This document shows positions 8,311-15,461 of a stretch of DNA of 64,000 nt, one piece after another. Made by a program: the position numbers and the translations under genes. The notes under the pieces were generated by a model. It had not been told where the DNA came from, ran no database searches, and worked only from the letters and a program-made list of their open reading frames with translations. Source of the DNA: Mesorhizobium sp. WSM4313 (GTDB lineage: Bacteria > Pseudomonadota > Alphaproteobacteria > Rhizobiales > Rhizobiaceae); contig NZ_NSFT01000017.1 of assembly GCF_002294725.1 (NCBI RefSeq), forward strand, positions 1 through 64,000, written 5' to 3'. Position 1 is the stretch's first letter; each line of letters opens with the position of its first letter.

Positions 8311-8850
8311 ATGCATTTTTCAAGGACTGGCCTTGTGGCCGTATCGCTGGCCGCGCTCGTTGCGAGCGGCTGCTCGACCTCGCGCTTCTCGTCGATGGAC
8401 GACCAGCAGCCGGCACCGCTGACCCCGGCACCCTCCGGCACGGTGACGCAGAATCAGCTGCCGCCGCCGGCTTCCCCCGGCGCCGCCGATCCGTCGCAAT
8501 TTCCGACCGCTCCGAAGAACACTCAGGTCGCGTCGCTGCCGCCGGACGGCACGGCGCCCGCCGGCGCCACCGATCTCACCGCGGCCAGCGTCGCCGGCGT
8601 CTGGAACGTCAATGTCTCCGGGCAGAGCTGCAAGGTGGCGACGCCGCAGACCAAGTTCGGCGCCGGCTACCGCGCCGGTCCGCTGCACTGCCCGGCGCCG
8701 ATCGACGGCATCAAATCGTGGAACGTCGCCGGCAAGCAGCTGACGCTTTACGACGAAAATGGCGGCACGCTGGCCAGGCTCTATTCCTCCGGCGGCGAAA
8801 AGTTCGACGGCCAGACTTCCAACGGGCAACCGATCTCGCTTACAAGATAA
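8311..8850 (+). CDS. omp19: Omp19-type outer membrane lipoprotein, protease-inhibitor fold
   Basis: The 179-residue protein has a lipoprotein signal ending at ALVASGC, giving a lipidated Cys21, then a proline/alanine-rich linker to about residue 90, then a compact C-terminal domain. The domain motifs VAGVWNV, GQSCKVATPQTKFGAGYRAG and ARLYSSGGEKFDGQTSNG match Brucella Omp19 as I remember it, a surface lipoprotein with an AprI/Inh-type metalloprotease-inhibitor fold reported to inhibit proteases. The start follows GGAGG at about 8299. A 120-base hairpin repeat begins 18 bases after the stop. Confidence 0.85.
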   Translation: MHFSRTGLVAVSLAALVASGCSTSRFSSMDDQQPAPLTPAPSGTVTQNQLPPPASPGAADPSQFPTAPKNTQVASLPPDGTAPAGATDLTAASVAGVWNVNVSGQSCKVATPQTKFGAGYRAGPLHCPAPIDGIKSWNVAGKQLTLYDENGGTLARLYSSGGEKFDGQTSNGQPISLTR

Positions 8851-8868
8851 CGCGAGGGTGTGCTGATG

Positions 8869-9052
8869 TTCAGGTGAGGCCGGCCTGCAAATGCCGGTTT
8901 CCTGCGCTTCCGGCCTTCGCCGGCCGAAGCACTTAGGAGTGGCGTGGTAGTTGAATTAAGGCTATGGCCGGCGTAGACCGGTGCTCACGTACTTCAAGTA
9001 CGCTCCGCTCCGGTTCTCGGAACCCGCCATTTTCGACTCGGCCTGACCTGAA
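8869..9052. repeat. ATTCAGGT long-hairpin repeat, copy 1 (with internal insertion)
   Basis: The outer parts match the roughly 118-base hairpin element seen at 44455, 52270 and 53223: TTCAGGTGAGGCCGGCCTGC at the left, and CGACTCGGCCTGACCTGAA at the right. This copy carries about 68 extra bases at about 8914-8981, bounded by CCGG on both sides. It lies between the Omp19-like gene and zapE. Confidence 0.8.
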
Positions 9053-9096
9053 GCTCAACACACCCTGGCCTTTCCTCAGGCGTTCCGCGCAAAAGA

Positions 9097-10317
9097 ATGC
9101 AAAAGACCGGACCCATGCACCTGCGCGACGGTATCCAGACCCACGCCACCGTCAGGCAGCGCTACGAGCATCTCGTCCAAAGCGGGGCGGCCGAGCGCGA
9201 CCCGGCGCAGGAGCGGATCGTCGCTGCGCTCGATCGGTTGATAGACGAGATCTCGGCCAAAAGGCTGGCGCATAAATCGAGCGCGCTGGGCTGGCTGTTC
9301 GCGGCCAAGCGTCAGCCGCGCGAGCCGGTCAAAGGCCTCTACATCCATGGCGGCGTTGGTCGCGGCAAGACCATGCTGATGGACATGTTCTTCGAGCTGT
9401 TGCCGGTCCGGCGCAAGCGCCGCGTGCATTTCAACGACTTCATGGCCGATGTGCAGGATCGTATCCAGAAGCACCGGCAGGCGCGCAAGAATGGCGACGT
9501 CAAGGAAGACGACCCGATCCCGCCGGTGGCGCGGGCGCTCGCCGATGAAGCCTGGGTGCTGTGCTTCGACGAATTCTCGGTCACCGACATCGCCGACGCG
9601 ATGATCCTGTCGCGCCTGTTCTCGGCGCTGTTCGCCAACGGCGTGGTGCTGGTCGCCACCTCCAATGTGGCGCCGGAGAACCTTTATCGCGACGGGCTGA
9701 ACCGCCAGCTCTTCCTGCCGTTCATCTCGCTGCTCGAGCGCAATGCACATGTGATGACGCTGGATGCCGAGAAGGATTACCGGCAGGAAAAGCTCAACCG
9801 CCAGCCGGTCTATGTCACGCCGGACGACGCCGCGGCCGAGCGCGCGCTCGACGAGGCCTGGAAGGCGATGACGCATGGCCAGCCGGTCGGCGAGGTGACG
9901 CTGACGCTGAAAGGCCGCCAGCTCGTCGTGCCGCGCGCCGCCGGCGACGCGGCGCGCTTTTCCTTTGCCGACCTCTGCGAAAAGCCGCTCGGCGCGCGCG
10001 ACTATCTGGCGATCGCCGGCCGCTTCTCGACCGTTTTCATCGACCATGTGCCGGTGCTGGGCGAAGGCAAGCGCAACGAGGCCAAGCGCTTCATCCTTTT
10101 GATCGACACGCTCTACGACCACCGCATTCGGCTGGTGATGAGCGCGGCGGCGCCGCCCGAACGGCTTTATACGGCCAAGCGCGGCACGGAAGTGTTCGAA
10201 TTCGAGCGTACAGCCTCGCGCCTGGTCGAGATGCAGAGCCGCGACTGGCTGGACGGCTGGGCGGAACGGCGAAAAAAGGAGGTGGCGGCTGCAAAGGTGA
10301 GGCAGGCGCAAGCCTGA
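9097..10317 (+). CDS. zapE: Cell division protein ZapE (AFG1-family ATPase)
   Basis: ZapE/AFG1 ATPases act at the inner membrane; in E. coli ZapE affects FtsZ rings, and mitochondrial Lace1 aids protein turnover. The 406-residue protein has Walker A GGVGRGKT at 85-92, Walker B LCFDEFSVTDIADAM, and the family block RRVHFNDFMADVQ. The start may be the ATG at 9097 or at 9115 (MHLRDG). Gene order before mdh is the same as I recall in rhizobia. Confidence 0.93.
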   Translation: MQKTGPMHLRDGIQTHATVRQRYEHLVQSGAAERDPAQERIVAALDRLIDEISAKRLAHKSSALGWLFAAKRQPREPVKGLYIHGGVGRGKTMLMDMFFELLPVRRKRRVHFNDFMADVQDRIQKHRQARKNGDVKEDDPIPPVARALADEAWVLCFDEFSVTDIADAMILSRLFSALFANGVVLVATSNVAPENLYRDGLNRQLFLPFISLLERNAHVMTLDAEKDYRQEKLNRQPVYVTPDDAAAERALDEAWKAMTHGQPVGEVTLTLKGRQLVVPRAAGDAARFSFADLCEKPLGARDYLAIAGRFSTVFIDHVPVLGEGKRNEAKRFILLIDTLYDHRIRLVMSAAAPPERLYTAKRGTEVFEFERTASRLVEMQSRDWLDGWAERRKKEVAAAKVRQAQA

Positions 10318-10605
10318 ATTTCGTTCAGCGGTGCCCTGCTTAAGTCACAACCGCGTCATCGCCCGGATGAAGCCCTTCTGATTTCGACGTTCATTGTGTA
10401 AATTCTCCTCAGTCGGCTCATAAACTTTGACGTTTACGTAATTCCCAATGCATCTAACCGATTGAAAACGTTAGGCTCAAAATAATCGTTTGAATTTCTT
10501 GCGCGCCGGAGTTATTCGGTGCGGCCAAATCTCGCGGTTTCCCGCATCCTTTCGGCCCCTCCGGCCCGTCACGACTTCGTCACAGACAAAGGAAAACATC
10601 CTCAC
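10318..10605. other. Intergenic region upstream of mdh
   Basis: This 288-base gap is AT-richer than its surroundings (about 10380-10500) and must hold the promoter of the mdh-suc cluster. I see no convincing sigma-70 pair, operator palindrome or riboswitch fold. The frame of mdh runs back to 10519, but the conserved Rossmann start fixes the gene at 10606. Confidence 0.4.
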
Positions 10606-11574
10606 ATGGCACGCAACAAGATAGCGCTCATCGGCTCGGGCATGATCGGCGGCACGCTCGCCCATATGATCGGCCTCAAGGATCTCGGCGACGTGGTGCT
10701 GTTCGATATCGCCGAGGGCATTCCGCAGGGCAAGGGTCTCGACATCGCGCAGTCTTCGCCGGTCGACGGCTTCGATTCCCGGCTGACCGGCGTCAACGAC
10801 TATGCCGGCATCGAGGGCGCGGATGTGTGCATCGTCACCGCCGGCGTGCCGCGCAAGCCCGGCATGAGCCGCGACGACCTTCTTGGCATCAACCTGAAGG
10901 TGATGGAACAGGTTGGCGCCGGCCTCAAGAAATATGCGCCGAAGGCCTTCGTCATCTGCATCACCAACCCGCTCGACGCCATGGTCTGGGCGCTGCAGAA
11001 GTTCTCCGGCCTGCCGACCAGCCATGTCGTCGGCATGGCCGGCGTGCTCGACAGCGCCCGTTTCCGCTACTTCCTGGCCGAGGAGTTCAAGGTCTCGGTC
11101 GAGGACGTCACCGCCTTTGTGCTCGGCGGTCACGGCGATTCCATGGTGCCGATGATCCGCTATTCGACCGTCTCGGGCATCCCGCTGCCCGACCTCGTCA
11201 AGATGGGCTGGACCTCAAAGGAGAAGCTCGACCAGATCGTGCAGCGCACCCGCGACGGCGGCGCCGAGATCGTCGGCCTGCTGAAGACCGGCTCGGCCTA
11301 TTACGCGCCGGCCGCCTCGGCGATCGCGATGGCCGAATCCTACCTCAAGGACAAGAAGCGCGTGCTGCCCTGCGCCGCGCATCTCTCGGGCCAGTATGGC
11401 GTGAAGAATACCTATGTCGGCGTTCCGGTGGTGATCGGCGCTGGCGGCGTCGAGCGTGTCATCGAGATCGATCTCTCCAAGGCCGAGCAGAAGATGTTCG
11501 ACAATTCGGTGGCGGCCGTGCAGGGCCTGACCGAGGCCTGCACCAAGATCGCCCCGCACCTCGCCGGCAAGTAA
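10606..11574 (+). CDS. mdh: Malate dehydrogenase
   Basis: Mdh oxidises malate to oxaloacetate with NAD+. The 322-residue protein opens MARNKIALIGSGMIGG, the Rossmann glycine loop of LDH-like malate dehydrogenases. It also has the substrate arginine segment TAGVPRKPGMSRDDLL, and the catalytic histidine in LGGHGDSMVP. The start at 10606 was chosen because the glycine loop sits right after it and because family members start here. It heads a plus-strand TCA cluster; sucC follows after 36 bases. Confidence 0.97.
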   Translation: MARNKIALIGSGMIGGTLAHMIGLKDLGDVVLFDIAEGIPQGKGLDIAQSSPVDGFDSRLTGVNDYAGIEGADVCIVTAGVPRKPGMSRDDLLGINLKVMEQVGAGLKKYAPKAFVICITNPLDAMVWALQKFSGLPTSHVVGMAGVLDSARFRYFLAEEFKVSVEDVTAFVLGGHGDSMVPMIRYSTVSGIPLPDLVKMGWTSKEKLDQIVQRTRDGGAEIVGLLKTGSAYYAPAASAIAMAESYLKDKKRVLPCAAHLSGQYGVKNTYVGVPVVIGAGGVERVIEIDLSKAEQKMFDNSVAAVQGLTEACTKIAPHLAGK

Positions 11575-11610
11575 TCTCGCGGCTAGCAACCTTCTCCGGA
11601 GACCAAGCGC

Positions 11611-12804
<1,194 letters not shown>

Positions 12805-12808
12805 GCGG

Positions 12809-13177
12809 ATGCCTCCGCGCAAGATAAACCTGGTCGAGGCGGCAGATCGGACGATCACCAAGGTCTTCGATCCGCATATCGCCGGCGACGTCAACGATGC
12901 CCAGGCCAAGGTCGCCAAGTTCGGCGAGGTTTTCGACTGGCATGCGCACGATGAGGACGAGGCCTTCCTGGTGCTGCGCGGCAGGATCGCCATCGATTTT
13001 CGCGACGGGCCGGTCGAGCTTGGCGAGGGCGATTTCATCGTCGTGCCGCGCGGCGTCGAGCACCGGCCGCGTTCGCTGACGAAGGAGCCGGTGGTGCTGA
13101 TGTTCGAGCCGGCGACGACCTTGAACACCGGCAACGCCCGGAGTGACCTCACCGTCACCGACCTGAAGCGGCTCTGA
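12809..13177 (+). CDS. Cupin-domain protein
   Basis: This 122-residue single-domain cupin starts four bases after the sucC stop, so it is likely co-translated with it. Metal ligands are visible in FDWHAHDEDEAFLVLRG (His45, His47, Glu51) and in VVPRGVEHRP (His85). Small cupins of this type bind a metal and may be enzymes or sensors; the ligand is unknown. The next gene starts three bases after its stop. Confidence 0.85.
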   Translation: MPPRKINLVEAADRTITKVFDPHIAGDVNDAQAKVAKFGEVFDWHAHDEDEAFLVLRGRIAIDFRDGPVELGEGDFIVVPRGVEHRPRSLTKEPVVLMFEPATTLNTGNARSDLTVTDLKRL

Positions 13178-13180
13178 GCC

Positions 13181-13678
13181 ATGAACGCGTCACCCTTCTC
13201 TTCCCTCTCTGACGGTCACCAACGCCTGCAGGCGCTGGTCGGCGCGTGGCGCGGCGAGGAAGAGGTCGCGGCCACGCAATGGACCGATGCCGGCACGGCA
13301 ACGTCAGAACTGCAGGCCGAGGCTGAGTTCGGCGGCTTGTTCGTGGTGCAGCGCTATCGCCAGCGCCGCGACGGCACCGTCTCGTTCGGCGCGCATAATG
13401 TGTTCGGCTTCGACCAGCAGAGCGGCCTCGTCACCATGCATCAGTTCGACTCGATGGGGTTCGTGCCGATGTCGCCGGCTACCGGCAGGTGGAACGGCAA
13501 CGAGCTGATGCTGGAACGGTCGTCGCCGCGCGGCGCCGCGCGCATGGCGTACAGCTTTGACGGCGCTGACGCCTACCGCATGAAACTTCAGTTCAAGCCC
13601 GCCGGCAGCGATGCGTGGCAAGACATGGTGAGCGGCCTCTACCGGCGCGTTTCGCCTTCCGAGATGAAGGAAGGCTGA
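13181..13678 (+). CDS. DUF1579-family protein
   Basis: This 165-residue protein has the DUF1579 pattern: LQALVGAWRGEEEV near the start, then a series of beta strands including FVVQRYRQRRDG and MHQFDSMGFVPM, and a closing QDMVSGLYRRV. The family looks like a lipocalin-type beta barrel of unknown role. It follows the cupin gene by three bases and ends just before the VapBC operator. No signal peptide is seen. Confidence 0.75.
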   Translation: MNASPFSSLSDGHQRLQALVGAWRGEEEVAATQWTDAGTATSELQAEAEFGGLFVVQRYRQRRDGTVSFGAHNVFGFDQQSGLVTMHQFDSMGFVPMSPATGRWNGNELMLERSSPRGAARMAYSFDGADAYRMKLQFKPAGSDAWQDMVSGLYRRVSPSEMKEG

Positions 13679-13708
13679 GCGATGGAGATCAGGACGGTTG
13701 AAGGGTCA

Positions 13709-13745
13709 CACATAATCACACATATTGTACCTGTGTATTTATGTG
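13709..13745. promoter_or_regulatory. Palindromic operator of the VapBC pair
   Basis: Two 14-base arms, CACATAATCACACA (13709-13722) and TGTGTATTTATGTG (13732-13745), are complementary at 12 of 14 positions around a 9-base spacer. The right arm runs into the GTGGAG ribosome site of the antitoxin gene. A possible promoter overlaps it: TTGAAG at 13698 and CATATT at 13721, 17 bases apart. The stretch is much more AT-rich than its surroundings. VapB-type antitoxins usually repress their own promoter at such palindromes. Confidence 0.7.
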
Positions 13746-13755
13746 GAGACGGACA

Positions 13756-14052
13756 ATGAAGAACGTCACCTTGGCCATTGACGAGGCCCTCCTTGAAAAG
13801 GCGCGCGGCCTCGCTGGGCGTCGCCAGACGACGCTCAATGCCCTTATTCGCACGCTGCTCGCGCATGAGGTCGAGCAGGAAGACCGGATCGCCTGGGCGC
13901 GGGAAGGCATGCGCAGGTTGATGAAAGAATCGCCGCTCGATCTAGGCCCTGCATACAAATGGAACCGGGACGAGATCTATGCCGAACGAGAGGATAGAAT
14001 GCTTTCTCGACTCGAACGTCCTCCTGTACGCGGCTTCGGAGAGGACGAGTGA
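13756..14052 (+). CDS. vapB: VapB-like ribbon-helix-helix antitoxin
   Basis: This 98-residue protein starts MKNVTLAIDEALLEKARGLA, then RQTTLNALIRTLL, the pattern of a ribbon-helix-helix DNA-binding domain. The C-terminal part (WAREGMRRLMKES to the end) would neutralise the toxin. The start at 13756 has GTGGAG upstream; the GTG/ATG frame start at 13741 lies inside the operator. Its last 74 bases overlap the toxin gene. The exact antitoxin family is uncertain. Confidence 0.8.
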   Translation: MKNVTLAIDEALLEKARGLAGRRQTTLNALIRTLLAHEVEQEDRIAWAREGMRRLMKESPLDLGPAYKWNRDEIYAEREDRMLSRLERPPVRGFGEDE

Positions 14053-14395
14053 TCCTCGCCGCCACGATATCGCGCAAGGCCTTGTCCTCGGGACCGTGTT
14101 CGGCGTCTCTGGCCAGACCTTGGCAGAGTTCGCCAACGTGGCAAGGCGGAAGTCGGTCTCGGCCGATGCTGTGGTCGACCAATGGCTGGTCTTTCTCGGC
14201 ACGCTTCCTTTTGTCCCGGTCGATCAGGCCTATGTCATCGCGGGGCTTCGTCTCGCGCGTCGCTATCAGCTCAAATATTACGACGCGGCGTTGCTTGCAG
14301 CCGCGGAACGGCTCGGCGCGCCGATTTTCTACACCGAAGATCTCAACCACAACCAGGTCTATGGCTCGGTCCGGGCCGTCAATCCTTTCTTGTAA
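13979..14395 (+). CDS. vapC: PIN-domain ribonuclease toxin (VapC-like)
   Basis: VapC toxins are PIN-domain endoribonucleases held inactive by their antitoxin. The 138-residue protein keeps the four acidic catalytic positions: Asp11 (FLDSNVLLYA), Glu50 (TLAEFANV), Asp102 (YYDAALLAAA) and Asp121 (YTEDLN). It overlaps vapB by 74 bases, so expression is coupled. The pair sits between sucC and sucD, which are adjacent in most genomes, so it is probably a later arrival. All catalytic residues are intact. Confidence 0.88.
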   Translation: MPNERIECFLDSNVLLYAASERTSDPRRHDIAQGLVLGTVFGVSGQTLAEFANVARRKSVSADAVVDQWLVFLGTLPFVPVDQAYVIAGLRLARRYQLKYYDAALLAAAERLGAPIFYTEDLNHNQVYGSVRAVNPFL

Positions 14396-14422
14396 TCGCT
14401 GAATTCAGAGGCGTTCCCACCC

Positions 14423-15325
14423 ATGTCCATTCTCGTCGACAAGAACACCAAGGTCTTGGTTCAGGGTCTGACCGGCAAGACCGGCACGTTCCACACCGAG
14501 CAGGCGCTGGCCTATCACGGCACCAAGATGGTGGGCGGCATCCATCCGAAGAAGGGCGGCGAGACCTGGACCGGTTCCAAGGGCGAGACCCTGCCGATCT
14601 TCGCCACCGTCGCCGAAGGCAAGGCAAAGACCGGCGCCAACGCTTCCGTCATCTACGTGCCGCCTGCGGGAGCCGGCGAAGCCATCATCGAGGCGATCGA
14701 GGCCGAGATCCCGCTCATCGTCTGCATCACCGAAGGCATTCCTGTGATGGACATGGTCAAGGTCAAGGCGCGGCTCGACCGCTCCACCTCGCGGCTGATC
14801 GGCCCGAACTGCCCGGGCGTGCTGACGCCCGACGAATGCAAGATCGGCATCATGCCCGGCAACATCTTCCGCAAGGGCTCGGTCGGCGTTGTTTCGCGCT
14901 CGGGAACGCTTACCTATGAGGCAGTCTTCCAGACCACCAATGTCGGCCTCGGCCAGACCACAGCGGTGGGCATCGGCGGCGACCCGGTCAAGGGCACCGA
15001 ATTCATCGACGTGCTGGAGATGTTCCTCGCCGACGACGAGACCAAGTCGATCATCATGATCGGCGAGATCGGCGGCTCGGCCGAGGAAGACGCCGCGCAG
15101 TTCCTCAAGGACGAAGCCAAGCGCGGCCGCAAGAAACCAATGGCGGGCTTCATCGCCGGGCGCACCGCGCCGGCCGGCCGCACCATGGGCCACGCGGGCG
15201 CGGTGATCTCCGGCGGCAAGGGCGGCGCGGAAGACAAGATCGCGGCGATGGAATCGGCCGGCATCAAGGTGTCGCCGTCGCCGGCGCGGCTCGGCACGAC
15301 GCTGGTCGAGGCGATCAAGGGTTAA
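14423..15325 (+). CDS. sucD: Succinyl-CoA synthetase alpha subunit
   Basis: SucD carries the phosphohistidine of succinyl-CoA synthetase. The 300-residue protein opens MSILVDKNTKVLVQGLTG (CoA-binding), has GPNCPGVLTPDECKIGIMPG, and the active His257 in TMGHAGAVISGGKG. Length is normal. It is separated from sucC by 1618 bases holding four genes. A 31-base inverted repeat starts a few bases after its stop. Confidence 0.97.
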   Translation: MSILVDKNTKVLVQGLTGKTGTFHTEQALAYHGTKMVGGIHPKKGGETWTGSKGETLPIFATVAEGKAKTGANASVIYVPPAGAGEAIIEAIEAEIPLIVCITEGIPVMDMVKVKARLDRSTSRLIGPNCPGVLTPDECKIGIMPGNIFRKGSVGVVSRSGTLTYEAVFQTTNVGLGQTTAVGIGGDPVKGTEFIDVLEMFLADDETKSIIMIGEIGGSAEEDAAQFLKDEAKRGRKKPMAGFIAGRTAPAGRTMGHAGAVISGGKGGAEDKIAAMESAGIKVSPSPARLGTTLVEAIKG

Positions 15326-15331
15326 GTGAGT

Positions 15332-15425
15332 AGCGAATAGTGAGTAGCGAATAGCGAATAGGAAAAACAGAGTAGCAGCGCGATCCGGGCAGTCCCTACT
15401 CGCTATTCGCTACTCACTATTCGCT
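15332..15425. repeat. Long inverted repeat between sucD and sucA
   Basis: Left arm 15332-15362 (starting AGCGAATAGTGAGTAGCG) and right arm 15395-15425 (ending TACTCACTATTCGCT) are 31 bases each and complementary at 30 of 31 positions, around a 32-base loop. The arms themselves consist of 7-8 base near-repeats of GAATAGC and GAGTAGC type. The right arm ends just before the sucA ribosome site AAAAAGGAG. In RNA it would be a very stable hairpin. Confidence 0.85.
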
Positions 15426-15461
15426 CCAAAAAGGAGACGGAGCCAGGCTCCGCAGACGAAA

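Noticed and set aside
10318..10605. Riboswitch or regulatory RNA ahead of the TCA cluster
   Set aside because: I looked for conserved helices and found none; AT-richness alone is not enough.
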